This document shows, piece by piece, positions 2,963 through 9,883 of a stretch of 9,901 bases of DNA; within the stretch, counting starts at the first letter, position 1, and each line of letters starts with the position of its first letter. The DNA is from an uncultured Clostridia bacterium (GTDB taxonomy: Bacteria > Bacillota > Clostridia > Oscillospirales > Ruminococcaceae). Position numbers and translations under genes: made by a program. The notes under the pieces are model-generated. The model searched no databases. It was not told the origin of the DNA and was given only the letters and a program-made list of their open reading frames with translations. The stretch covers positions 1-9,901 of the forward strand of contig CALCUE010000038.1 in NCBI GenBank assembly GCA_937906945.1, read 5' to 3'.

Positions 2963-4831
2963 TTATTTCTGCAGATAGATGAGCAGGACGGAAACGTCCG
3001 CCGGGGAAACGCCGGAAATGCGGCTGGCCTGGCCGATGTTCATCGGACGGATCCGGTTCAGTTTCTCAATCGCCTCAAGCCGAAGCCCATGGATCTCCCG
3101 GTAGTTGATTTCCTCCGGAATTTTCTTTTCCTCCAGGCGGTGCATCTGCTCCACCTGCGCCAGCTGTTTTTTGATATAGCCTTCGTATTTGATCTCGATC
3201 TCGACCTGCTCGATGACCGCCTCCGGAAGCTCGGGACGGTTGGGATCGAAGGGCGCCAGATCGGCGTAGCTGATCTGCGGACGGCGGAGAAGCTCCGCGA
3301 TCTTGACCCCCTCGGTCAGCGGCGCGGTGCCTTTTTCCACAAGAAGAGCGTCCAGTTCTGGCGACATCCGAAGGTTCGTCGAAGCAAGACGGCTAAGTTC
3401 GGCGTCCCGCTGTTCGCGTTTTTTGAGGAACCGCTCCCAACGCTCGTCGCTGATAAGCCCGATCTCGTGACCGAGAGGGGTAAGGCGCATATCGGCGTTG
3501 TCCTGCCGCAGGATAAGACGGTATTCGCTCCGGCTCGTCATCATGCGGTAAGGATCCAGAACACCCTTGGTCACAAGGTCGTCGATAAGGGTTCCGATAT
3601 AGGAATTGCTCCGTTCCAGCGTGATGGGCTCTTTTCCCTGACTGCGCCGCGCGGCGTTGATCCCGGCAACAAGACCCTGGGCAGCGGCCTCCTCGTAACC
3701 GGAGGTGCCGTTAAACTGTCCCGCGCCGAAAAGTCCTTTAATGTTGATGAATTCGAGGGTCGGCCGCAGATCGAGGCTGTCGCAGCAGTCGTACTCGATG
3801 GCGTAGGCGTTCCGCATGATCTTGACGTGTTCCAAACCTTTCACCGAATGGTAAATGGCGATCTGCACGTCCTCCGGAAGGCTGCTGCTCATGCCGGAAA
3901 GGTACATTTCCTCGGTGTGCATCCCCATGGGCTCCACAAAGAACTGGTGGCGGATCTTGTCGGGGAAGCGCATGACTTTATCTTCGATACTGGGGCAGTA
4001 GCGGGGACCGATGCCCTCGATCTTGCCGGAATAAAGGGGCGAACGACCGATGTTTTTCCGGATGATCTCGTGGGTCTCCTCGTTGGTATAGCCGATCCAG
4101 CAGGTGGCTTTGTTGACCATGGGGCCTTCGGTATCAAAGCTGAAAGGCACGATCTTTTCGTCGCCGTACTGAATTTCCAGTTTGTCGTAATCAATGCTGT
4201 CTTTGGCGACACGGGCCGGGGTTCCGGTCTTGAACCGGCGCAGTTTTACGCCGAGGGCCGTGAGGCTCTGGGAAAGAGGTTTCGCCGGCTGGCTGGCGTC
4301 GGGACCGCTTTCATATTTCCGGTCGCCGACGTAAATAATACCTTTTAAATAGGTGCCGGTGCAGAGAATGACGTTGGGCACCTTATAAAAAGCGCCGAGG
4401 TGCGTCATAACGCCGAGAACGCCGCCGTTGCCGTCGGAGCGCACTTCCACGATCTCCGCCTGCTTCACGTCGAGGTTTTCCTGGAGTTCGACGGTGCGCT
4501 TCATCAGAATATGATAGAGCGCCCGATCCTCCTGCGCCCGAAGGCTGTGGACCGCCGGACCTTTGCCGAGGTTCAGCATCCGGCTCTGGATCATCATTTT
4601 ATCGGCGGCTTTCGCCATTTCGCCGCCGAGGGCGTCGATCTCCCGCACCAGATGTCCTTTGGCGGTGCCGCCGATGGACGGGTTGCAGGGCATGTTGGCG
4701 ATTTTGTCGAGGTTGAGGGTGAAAAGGCAGGTTTTCGCGCCGAGCCTTGCGGCGGCCAAAGCCGCCTCCACGCCGGCATGTCCCGCGCCGACGACGGCCA
4801 CGTCATAGTTTCCGGCAAAATATTCTTCCAT
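2963..4831 (-). CDS. mnmG: tRNA uridine-34 carboxymethylaminomethyl-modifying enzyme MnmG (GidA)
   Basis: A 622-aa FAD-dependent enzyme that, with MnmE, installs the cmnm5 group on wobble uridine 34 of certain tRNAs. The Rossmann motif GAGHAG is at 15-20. The family signature CNPSIGGTAKGHLVREIDALGG (from Cys49) and the second conserved cysteine (Cys279 in GPRYCPSIEDK) correspond to Cys47 and Cys277 of the E. coli enzyme. The FKTGTPAR segment near 200 and the helical C-terminal domain that binds MnmE and tRNA are present. Full family length. Start: ATG with GAAGG 9 nt upstream. It lies downstream of mnmE but is separated from it by a 333-bp repeat-filled gap, and rsmG does not follow. It is probably expressed partly independently of mnmE; no clear promoter was found. 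Confidence 0.97.
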   Translation of the reverse strand: MEEYFAGNYDVAVVGAGHAGVEAALAAARLGAKTCLFTLNLDKIANMPCNPSIGGTAKGHLVREIDALGGEMAKAADKMMIQSRMLNLGKGPAVHSLRAQEDRALYHILMKRTVELQENLDVKQAEIVEVRSDGNGGVLGVMTHLGAFYKVPNVILCTGTYLKGIIYVGDRKYESGPDASQPAKPLSQSLTALGVKLRRFKTGTPARVAKDSIDYDKLEIQYGDEKIVPFSFDTEGPMVNKATCWIGYTNEETHEIIRKNIGRSPLYSGKIEGIGPRYCPSIEDKVMRFPDKIRHQFFVEPMGMHTEEMYLSGMSSSLPEDVQIAIYHSVKGLEHVKIMRNAYAIEYDCCDSLDLRPTLEFINIKGLFGAGQFNGTSGYEEAAAQGLVAGINAARRSQGKEPITLERSNSYIGTLIDDLVTKGVLDPYRMMTSRSEYRLILRQDNADMRLTPLGHEIGLISDERWERFLKKREQRDAELSRLASTNLRMSPELDALLVEKGTAPLTEGVKIAELLRRPQISYADLAPFDPNRPELPEAVIEQVEIEIKYEGYIKKQLAQVEQMHRLEEKKIPEEINYREIHGLRLEAIEKLNRIRPMNIGQASRISGVSPADVSVLLIYLQK

Positions 4832-4879
4832 AGTTTAAGCCTTCTATCTGAATTGGAATTTTGATCGCAGTACCGCTTT

Positions 4880-4901
4880 TTGGCCCCCTTGTCAAAGGGG
4901 G
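4880..4901. repeat. inverted copy of the repeat end seen at 2914-2930
   Basis: Bases 4880-4896 (TTGGCCCCCTTGTCAAA) are the exact reverse complement of 2914-2930, so the two 17-bp copies flank mnmG in opposite orientation. Locally, GCCCCCTT-GTCA-AAGGGGGC (4882-4901; 4882 being G) forms an 8-bp stem, like the stem at 2830-2851. Confidence 0.7.
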
Positions 4902-4944
4902 CTGGATTTTTGGGCGAAGTCCCTTGATTTCGGTAAATTACAAG

Positions 4945-5005
4945 CGCCAAAGGCTCCCTCCGAGAGGGAGCTGTCGAGCGTTAGCGAGACTGAGGGAGAT
5001 TGGCG
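4945..5005. repeat. 61-bp palindromic intergenic element
   Basis: Outer inverted ends CGCCAA (4945-4950) and TTGGCG (5000-5005) enclose CTCCCTC (4954-4960), an immediate partner GAGGGAG (4964-4970), a GCTGTCGAGC...GAGACTGAGGGAG segment, and a second GAGGGAG (4992-4998). The GGCTCCCTC...GAGGGAGCTGTC...GACTGAGGGAG pattern is a form I recall as common between genes of gut Clostridia. It can fold in two alternative ways. Confidence 0.65.
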
Positions 5006-5126
5006 ATCCGGAAAACGGTTCGCAGAAACGGAAAAACAGAGACGTTTTTTCTAAGTTCCGTTTATTCAGAGTTTCCTTCGGTTTTATCGTTGGTCGCCGG
5101 GCTCCTTTCGTCTTTTTGCCTTCGGC

Positions 5127-5153
5127 AAAAATCCACCTCCCTCCCGAGGGAGG
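5127..5153 (-). terminator. terminator-like stem after mnmE
   Basis: On the minus strand, CCTCCCT-CGGG-AGGGAGG (5153-5136) lies 11 nt after the mnmE stop and is followed by TGGATTTTTG. The T-run is 4 nt away from the stem, so termination may be partial. On the plus strand the same stem is followed by CTTTTTC. Confidence 0.5.
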
Positions 5154-5164
5154 CTTTTTCGCTT

Positions 5165-6529
5165 TTATTTTCCCACGCAGAAGCGGGAAAAGACTTCGTC
5201 GATGACGGCGTCGCTGGCCTTTTCGCCGGTGAGTTCATAAAGAGCGTCCAGCGCCGTTTCAACGCAGATGCCGACGGCGTCCAGCGTCATCCCGAAATCG
5301 AGGGCCTCAAGCGCCTCGGCAATGGCCTTTTCTCCCCGCCGGACGCAGTCCAGCTGCCGTTCGTTGGCCATGACCGGCTCCGCCGGATCGAAATCCGCGG
5401 TTTTGAGCACGTCGGAAAGGGCCTCCCGGAACTCCTCTTCTCCCTCGCCGCTTTGGGCGGAAAGAACGACGCTTTTTTCAAAGCTTTCTTTGATTTTATC
5501 AAGGTCGGCCCTCGTTTCAAGGTCCGATTTGTTGATGACGGCAATGGCCGGACGGCCTTTCAGCTTCTCCATGAGCATGAGATCGTTTTCGTCCAGCGGT
5601 ACGCTTCCGTCGAAGACCGCCAAAACCACGTCACAGCGCTCGATCTCCGTATTGGCCATATCGACGCCGATCTTTTCGACGGCGTCGCCGGTGTCGTGAA
5701 GACCGGCGGTATCCAAAAGACGGATCGGGATGTCCCCGATGAGCACCGCTTCCTCCACAACGTCCCTCGTCGTTCCGGCAACGGAGGTGACAATGCTCCG
5801 GTCCCGACCGGAAAGCCGGTTCATCAGCGTCGATTTGCCGACGTTGGGTTTTCCGGCGATGACGATGGTGGCGCCTTCCCGGATGATCTTTCCGGCGTCA
5901 TAGGTCTTCATCAGTTTTTTGAGCACGGCGTCGTTCGCCGTGAGCGTTTCCCGCATCATCTCGTCCGAAAGCTCCGGCACGTCCTCCTCCGGGTAATCGG
6001 ACCAGGCGGCAAAATGGCTTTGCAACGCCGTTAATTCCTCCGTGATCGCCCGGATCTTTTTATAAAGAGCGCCGTTCCGCATGGAAAGCGCCGCTTTTCC
6101 GGCGACGGACGATTTGGCGGAAATAAGGTCCATCACGGCTTCCGCCTGGGTCAGCGTCAGCTTTCCGTTGAGAAACGCCCTCTTGGTAAATTCGCCCGGT
6201 CCGGCGAGCAATGCGCCGGAAGAAAGCGCCGCCCGAAGCACCCGCTTGAGCAGCGCCGGGCTTCCGTGGCAGGAAAACTCCACCGTGTTTTCGCCGGTGA
6301 AGCTTTTGGGCGCCAGAAACACCGTGGCGACGGCTTCATCAATGTCGCCTTCGGCGTCAAAGACCCGTCCGTAGGCGCAGGAATAGCCGGTCATTTCTCC
6401 CAACGTCTTTCCGCCCTTAAAAGAGCGGAACATTTTTTCGCCGACGGCGACGGCGTCTTCTCCGGAAATCCGGACAACGCCCAGTCCCGAGGACGAAAGG
6501 GGCGTACTGATGGCGGCGATGGTGCTCAT
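5165..6529 (-). CDS. mnmE: tRNA modification GTPase MnmE (TrmE/ThdF)
   Basis: A 454-aa potassium-dependent GTPase that partners MnmG in tRNA wobble-uridine modification. The N-terminal formyl-THF-binding domain covers about 1-118 (LGVVRISG, SCHGSP near 86-91, GEFTKRAFLNGK 112-123). A helical domain follows, with an inserted G domain: G1 GKPNVGKS (226-233), G2 GTTRD (252-256), G3 DTAG (273-276), G4 NKSD (333-336). The C-terminus ends in FCVGK, with the conserved catalytic cysteine at 451. The open frame extends 13 codons upstream, but the ATG at 6529 is chosen: the protein then begins with the usual MSTIAAISTP and AGGAGGAA lies 6 nt before it. It is separated from jag by a strong terminator, so it probably has its own promoter, which I could not identify. 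Confidence 0.97.
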   Translation of the reverse strand: MSTIAAISTPLSSSGLGVVRISGEDAVAVGEKMFRSFKGGKTLGEMTGYSCAYGRVFDAEGDIDEAVATVFLAPKSFTGENTVEFSCHGSPALLKRVLRAALSSGALLAGPGEFTKRAFLNGKLTLTQAEAVMDLISAKSSVAGKAALSMRNGALYKKIRAITEELTALQSHFAAWSDYPEEDVPELSDEMMRETLTANDAVLKKLMKTYDAGKIIREGATIVIAGKPNVGKSTLMNRLSGRDRSIVTSVAGTTRDVVEEAVLIGDIPIRLLDTAGLHDTGDAVEKIGVDMANTEIERCDVVLAVFDGSVPLDENDLMLMEKLKGRPAIAVINKSDLETRADLDKIKESFEKSVVLSAQSGEGEEEFREALSDVLKTADFDPAEPVMANERQLDCVRRGEKAIAEALEALDFGMTLDAVGICVETALDALYELTGEKASDAVIDEVFSRFCVGK

Positions 6530-6573
6530 GGCGGTTCCTCCTGTGCTCAGATTTTGAAACCCGTTCAAAAGGC

Positions 6574-6595
6574 CCCGTTTTCCGAAAAAAACGGG
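6574..6595. repeat. stem-loop in the mnmE leader
   Basis: CCCGTTTT-CCGAAA-AAAACGGG, an 8-bp perfect stem with a short T-containing stretch on either side. It could be a second terminator for jag read-through or a leader structure of mnmE; the sequence does not decide. Confidence 0.45.
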
Positions 6596-6618
6596 CTCTT
6601 TTCAGCGGTTTTTCTCTT

Positions 6619-6651
6619 CAAAAAAGTGCCGGTGGGCTCACCGGCACTTTT
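6619..6651 (-). terminator. rho-independent terminator of the rpmH-jag operon
   Basis: A 13-bp perfect stem (AAAAGTGCCGGTG at 6622-6634 with CACCGGCACTTTT at 6639-6651), 4-nt loop, and a run of six T on the minus strand. It lies 10 nt past the jag stop codon and marks the end of the rpmH-rnpA-yidD-yidC-jag unit. Confidence 0.9.
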
Positions 6652-6661
6652 CGCTTGACGT

Positions 6662-7777
6662 TTAGTCCAGATCGATGCGGCCGTAAAGGGAGATGGCGCT
6701 GGTGTCATTCTTCGGCGGCTCGTTGGAGGCCGGAACGATGACTTTCTGGCTGTCGCGGTGACCGGACGGTCTTCTTCCGCCACGGGAACCTCTGCGCTCG
6801 CCTTTTCCCTCGAAACGCTTTTTGTCGTCGTGATGTTTGGCGCCTTCAATGGGGCTGATGACGACACGGCGGTTCGGTTCGGTGCCGATGGATTTGCTGG
6901 TGGCGCCGGCAACGGTCTGTACGGTGGAATGGACGATCCGCCGCTCATAGGGGTTCATCGCCTCCAGGGTGATGGAGCGCTGATTGCGGACCGCCTGGGT
7001 GGCCGTTTTTCTGGCGTAGGCCCGAAGGCTGGCTTCCCGTTTGCTGCGGTAATCGTCCACGTCCAGAACGACCCGGACGTAGCTTCCCTCGCTCCGGTTG
7101 GCGACCAGGGAGGCCAGATACTGCATGGCGTCGAGGTTGTCGCCCCGTTTGCCGACGACAACGCCCATGTTGTCACCGGAAAGCTGGAGCACGATCATGC
7201 CGTCCTTCTGGGTATAGGTGACGTCGGCGTCCGGATAGCCGAGAGCGACCAGAATCTCTTTGATGTAGCCGGCGGCGGCGGAGCCTTTTTCCTCCAAAAC
7301 CTCGGGCGGAAGGACCTTCACTTCCTCTTTGGTCTCGGCATCTTCCTCAACGGGGGACGCTTCCTCTTTGACCTCCGGGGCCGGTTTTTTCTCCGGTTTC
7401 GGCTCTTTGGCTTCCTTCTTGGGCTGAGGTTTCTGTTTCGGTTTTTCCTGTTTTTTGGGTTCCTTGGGTTCTTTCGGTTCTTTGGGTTCCTTCGGCGCTT
7501 CCGCTGTCGGAACGGTTTTTTCCGGTTTCGGTTCGCGTTTCTTCTCACGGAACTTCTTTTCCTCCGCCTTTTTCTCCTCGGCACGGACCCGCTCGAGGTA
7601 TTCCTCGCTGAGGGAAACTTTAACTTTGGCGGGGATCTTTTTCAGACCGAAAAATTTCGAGCCCTCTCTCTCGAGGATCTCGTAATGAACGTCGTCCCGG
7701 CTGACACCCAATTTGGCGCAGCCGTTATCGACGGCTTCCTCTCTTGTTTTGCCGGTGGCAATTACAAACTCTTCCAA
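6662..7777 (-). CDS. jag: RNA-binding protein Jag/KhpB (SpoIIIJ-associated)
   Basis: A 371-aa cytoplasmic RNA-binding protein, partner of KhpA in other Firmicutes and linked to cell elongation and division. Order: Jag_N domain (1-55, VIATGKTREEAV and KFFGLKKIPAKVKV), a long charged linker (56-165) rich in Lys, Glu and Pro with four PKE units (95-106), a KH domain with the GKRG loop (209-212), and an R3H domain with NPYERRIVH (275-283), then a basic, glycine-rich tail (320-345). The linker and tail make it longer than the common 200-260 aa. It starts at a TTG (7777-7775): AGGAGG lies 6 nt upstream and the N-terminus matches the family. It follows yidC by 15 nt, so the two are co-transcribed, as in most Firmicutes. 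Confidence 0.95.
   Translation of the reverse strand: MEEFVIATGKTREEAVDNGCAKLGVSRDDVHYEILEREGSKFFGLKKIPAKVKVSLSEEYLERVRAEEKKAEEKKFREKKREPKPEKTVPTAEAPKEPKEPKEPKEPKKQEKPKQKPQPKKEAKEPKPEKKPAPEVKEEASPVEEDAETKEEVKVLPPEVLEEKGSAAAGYIKEILVALGYPDADVTYTQKDGMIVLQLSGDNMGVVVGKRGDNLDAMQYLASLVANRSEGSYVRVVLDVDDYRSKREASLRAYARKTATQAVRNQRSITLEAMNPYERRIVHSTVQTVAGATSKSIGTEPNRRVVISPIEGAKHHDDKKRFEGKGERRGSRGGRRPSGHRDSQKVIVPASNEPPKNDTSAISLYGRIDLD
7457..7495. repeat. 9-bp tandem repeat in the jag linker
   Basis: Four near-identical 9-bp units (GGTTCCTTG, GGTTCTTTC, GGTTCTTTG, GGTTCCTTC on the plus strand) encode the four PKE units of the Jag linker. The units stay in frame, so changes in copy number would alter only linker length. 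Confidence 0.7.
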
Positions 7778-7792
7778 AATGTGCCTCCTGAT

Positions 7793-8884
7793 TTATTCGT
7801 CGTCATCCGAGGCTTCATATTCCTCGCCGTATTTTTCGGCCATGCGCTTTCTCGCTTCGTTGAGCTTTTTGCGGTTGGCTTCCTTCTGGCTCGGGTTTTC
7901 CTCGGCGTATTCTCTGTTGCCCTGTTTGGCGCCTTTGGCCTGCTGAAGCTCTTTCAGGCGCTCTCTGGCTTCCTGCCGTTTCTGGCGTTTGGCCTCTTTT
8001 TCCGCTTCCATCTCCGCTTCCAGTTTTTCGGAGATCTTCTTCGGGTTATAGAAGAAGTTGAGGAAAACGGTCTGGATCAGCATCACGATGGCGGAAACGG
8101 TCCAATAAAAGCCGACGCCGGACGGAACGATGAAGCAGATATAGACGGAAAAGAGGGGCATCAGAAGGGTCATGCCCAGCATGGTGCCTTTGGCGGCGCC
8201 ATTGTCGGAGGTCATCATGGAATAAAGGCTCTGGGCGATCTGGAAAAGGCCGCAGAGCAGCGGGATCAACAGATACCAGTTGAAACCGCCGTCCAGCGTC
8301 AGCTTGAACTGCGGGGTGACGGAAAGGTCAAGTCCGAAAAGGTTCATGTTGAAATCCGCGATCTTCTGGACCAGCTCCTGGTCAAAGGAAGCGAAGGCTT
8401 CCGGCATTTCTTTGACCGCTTTGAGCAGGTTCAGCTGGGTGTAATAGGAGTTGTTCCCCATCTCGAAGCCGGCACTCGTCGCGGCGGCGGCCATTTCGCT
8501 GATCACCGCGCTGCTGGCGCGAAGGATGTGATAGATCGGTTTATAGACAACGTCCATGATACCGAAGAGAAGAGGGAACTGGATCAGGGTGGGAAGGCAG
8601 CCGGAAAGGGGATTATAGCCCTCCTCGGTATAGAGCTTCTGCACTTCCTCGTTATAGCGCTCTTTGTTGTTGCCGTATTTTTTCTGGATGGCGTCCAGTT
8701 TCGGCTGGAAGAGCTGCATTTTGGCGGTCTCTTTCTGCTGCTTGATGGAAAGCGGGAGCAGAAGGACACGGGTCACGACCGTGAAAAGAACGATCGCGAG
8801 GGCGTACTTATTTCCGGTCAGCAGGTAACAGCCGAGCATCACGAAGCCCAGCGGCCAACCGAAAATGGTCATAATTAACTGCAT
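7793..8884 (-). CDS. yidC: membrane protein insertase YidC/Oxa1 (SpoIIIJ type)
   Basis: A 363-aa integral membrane protein that inserts and folds membrane proteins with or without SecYEG. Five membrane segments are visible: about 27-46, 98-118, 203-222, 236-253 and 258-276. The first carries the conserved groove arginine (Arg39, in FTVVTRVLLLPLSIKQQ), then a basic coiled loop (51-90) leads to the family signature GCLPTLIQFPLLFGIM (95-110). No lipobox signal peptide is present, unlike Bacillus SpoIIIJ; this short N-terminus is usual in Clostridia. After residue 280 a long basic coiled-coil tail ends in an acidic EASDDDE; such tails can contact ribosomes. Start: ATG at 8884 with AGGAGGAA 8 nt upstream. 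An in-frame ATG at codon 5 is less well placed. Confidence 0.96.
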   Translation of the reverse strand: MQLIMTIFGWPLGFVMLGCYLLTGNKYALAIVLFTVVTRVLLLPLSIKQQKETAKMQLFQPKLDAIQKKYGNNKERYNEEVQKLYTEEGYNPLSGCLPTLIQFPLLFGIMDVVYKPIYHILRASSAVISEMAAAATSAGFEMGNNSYYTQLNLLKAVKEMPEAFASFDQELVQKIADFNMNLFGLDLSVTPQFKLTLDGGFNWYLLIPLLCGLFQIAQSLYSMMTSDNGAAKGTMLGMTLLMPLFSVYICFIVPSGVGFYWTVSAIVMLIQTVFLNFFYNPKKISEKLEAEMEAEKEAKRQKRQEARERLKELQQAKGAKQGNREYAEENPSQKEANRKKLNEARKRMAEKYGEEYEASDDDE

Positions 8885-8925
8885 GTACTATGTTCCTCCT
8901 GGTCACGGGACAGCGAAACGTCTTT

Positions 8926-9186
8926 TCACTCTGTCCCGGCGCTGTTCTGCTTTTTGTAGTAATGAAGGTCCCACTCCTCCGGTACGGGGTCATACCCGCC
9001 TGGATGAAAGGGGTGGCAGCGAAAAATCCGCAATATCGCCAATAACCCGCCCCTCCAGACCCCAAATCGCGAAATGGCGGTATAGGCGTAGGAAGAACAG
9101 GTTGGATAGTACCGGCAATGGGCCGGCGTATATGCGGAAATCGCCGTTTGATAAAACCGGATGATGAACAGAAACAGCTTTTTCAT
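8926..9186 (-). CDS. yidD: membrane protein insertion efficiency factor YidD
   Basis: An 86-aa small membrane-associated protein that assists YidC-dependent insertion. Family marks are the amphipathic N-terminal helix (KKLFLFIIRFYQTAIS, 2-17), CRYYPTCSSYA (24-34), the middle helix FGVWRGGLLAILRIFRC (41-57) and HPFHPGGYDPVP (58-69), with the three conserved cysteines at 24, 30 and 57. Length is typical. Its ATG (9186-9184) overlaps the TGA of rnpA as ATGA and has little ribosome binding site of its own, so it probably depends on translational coupling to rnpA. It lies 41 nt before yidC, its functional partner. Confidence 0.96.
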   Translation of the reverse strand: MKKLFLFIIRFYQTAISAYTPAHCRYYPTCSSYAYTAISRFGVWRGGLLAILRIFRCHPFHPGGYDPVPEEWDLHYYKKQNSAGTE

Positions 9187-9530
9187 TCTTTTTCGTTGCT
9201 CTGGTAGGCGCCCAGTTTCCGTAAATGGGCGGTCAGGATGGAGGTCAGAGCGGTTGACTTGATAAAAGGTGTTTTTGTGCGGGCAACCAGGACGATGTCA
9301 TATCCCCCCGGTATGTTGGGAAGAACTTCCCTGAAGGCTGCCCGAAGCACCCGTCGGGCACGATTTCTCGCTACCGCGTTGCCGATCTTCTTACCGGTCG
9401 TAAGACCCAGCCGGACAACGCCCAGCCGGTTCGGTAATATATAGGTAACCAAAGCGGGGTCCGCCGTGGACTTTCCCCGGTGGTATAAGCGTAAAAAATC
9501 GTTGTTTCGGGTAATGGAAAGCGTTTTCAT
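9183..9530 (-). CDS. rnpA: ribonuclease P protein component
   Basis: A 115-aa basic protein that joins the RNase P RNA to remove 5' leaders from precursor tRNAs. The family RNR motif KKIGNAVARNRARRVLR is at 47-63, followed by AAFREVLPNIPGGYDIVLVAR, and the N-terminal ITRNNDFLRLYHRGK is typical. Length is normal. The start ATG at 9530 has AAAGG 8 nt upstream. It lies 56 nt after rpmH, behind a hairpin with a U-run that probably lowers its expression relative to the ribosomal protein. Its stop overlaps the yidD start. Confidence 0.96.
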   Translation of the reverse strand: MKTLSITRNNDFLRLYHRGKSTADPALVTYILPNRLGVVRLGLTTGKKIGNAVARNRARRVLRAAFREVLPNIPGGYDIVLVARTKTPFIKSTALTSILTAHLRKLGAYQSNEKE

Positions 9531-9559
9531 AGATCCTGCCTTTCTTTTGCGGCCGTGTC

Positions 9560-9585
9560 AAAAAACGACCACACAGCGGCGGTCG
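9560..9585 (-). terminator. rpmH-rnpA intergenic attenuator
   Basis: On the minus strand, CGACCGC-CGCTGT-GTGGTCG (7-bp stem with one G-U) is followed by six T, starting 1 nt after the rpmH stop codon. Its place inside the operon suggests partial termination, giving more L34 mRNA than rnpA mRNA. Confidence 0.65.
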
Positions 9586-9586
9586 A

Positions 9587-9721
9587 TCAGTAGCTCAGAT
9601 GCTTTCTGCCTTTGGCTCTTCTGGCTGCGAGAACTTTGCGTCCGTTCTTGGTGGACATTCTGCTGCGGAAACCGTGGACTTTCTGTCTGTGGAGTTTTTT
9701 AGGCTGGTAGGTTCTTTTCAT
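9587..9721 (-). CDS. rpmH: 50S ribosomal protein L34
   Basis: A 44-aa, highly basic ribosomal protein, MKRTYQPKKLHRQKVHGF followed by RSRMSTKNGRKVLAARR and AKGRKHLSY. This is the standard L34 sequence and length, and it leaves no doubt. The ATG at 9721 is chosen over an open upstream extension because AAAGGAGGG lies 7 nt before it and the protein begins with the invariant MKRTYQP. It is the first gene of the operon and follows a near-consensus promoter about 40 nt upstream. In most bacteria dnaA and oriC lie just beyond rpmH, which here would be to the right of the window. Confidence 0.98.
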   Translation of the reverse strand: MKRTYQPKKLHRQKVHGFRSRMSTKNGRKVLAARRAKGRKHLSY

Positions 9722-9758
9722 GGTTTTCCCTCCTTTCAAAATGGCCTTGCAAACATAA

Positions 9759-9787
9759 AGTATATCGCCAAAACTTCCGCTTGTCAA
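9759..9787 (-). promoter_or_regulatory. promoter of the rpmH operon
   Basis: On the minus strand: -35 TTGACA (9787-9782), 17-bp spacer, -10 TATACT (9764-9759), with an AT-rich stretch upstream (9788-9805) that could act as an UP element. A strong promoter suits a ribosomal-protein operon. Confidence 0.88.
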
Positions 9788-9854
9788 TATATTTTATATT
9801 ATAAAAGCGATTTTCGGTTTTTTCGCCGGAAATCCGCAAAGGGGAACACCTTAC

Positions 9855-9883
9855 GCCCCTTGTTAAAGGAAGCGCGAAGCGCT
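9855..9883. repeat. partial intergenic repeat at the right edge
   Basis: GCCCCTTGTTAAAGG (9855-9869) resembles the repeat end at 4882-4898, differing by one deleted C and one C-to-T change. It is followed by a small AGCGC-GAA-GCGCT stem (9871-9883). It probably continues beyond the window. Confidence 0.45.

Larger units (their letters stand above)
4832..5164. other. 333-bp mnmE-mnmG gap filled with palindromic repeats
   Basis: No gene is visible. From left to right it holds a GC-rich stem (4882-4901), a 61-bp palindromic element (4945-5005), about 100 bp of unremarkable sequence, a TTTTTGCC-TTC-GGCAAAAA stem (5113-5131), and the terminator-like stem after mnmE (5136-5153). No convincing promoter for mnmG was found, although TTGACA occurs on the minus strand inside the repeat at 4890-4895. 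Confidence 0.7.

Noticed and set aside
2759..4348. Long plus-strand open frame (529 codons) opposite mnmG
   Set aside because: It is the shadow of mnmG, whose motifs, length and ribosome binding site are unambiguous; the shadow protein has no recognisable motif and no ribosome binding site.
4867..4895. Promoter for mnmG using TTGACA inside the repeat
   Set aside because: The -35 match is perfect, but 17 bp downstream lies TACTGC, a poor -10, so it is not supported as a promoter.
5000..6034. 344-codon plus-strand open frame opposite mnmE
   Set aside because: Antisense shadow of mnmE, with GTPase motifs clear on the minus strand.
6530..6568. 13-codon upstream extension of MnmE
   Set aside because: The ATG at 6529 has AGGAGGAA at ideal distance and gives the standard N-terminus.
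6758..8878. 706-codon plus-strand open frame opposite jag and yidC
   Set aside because: It runs across two real genes and the gap between them, with a Phe/Leu/Gly-rich run opposite the Jag Lys/Glu/Pro linker, as expected for an antisense shadow.
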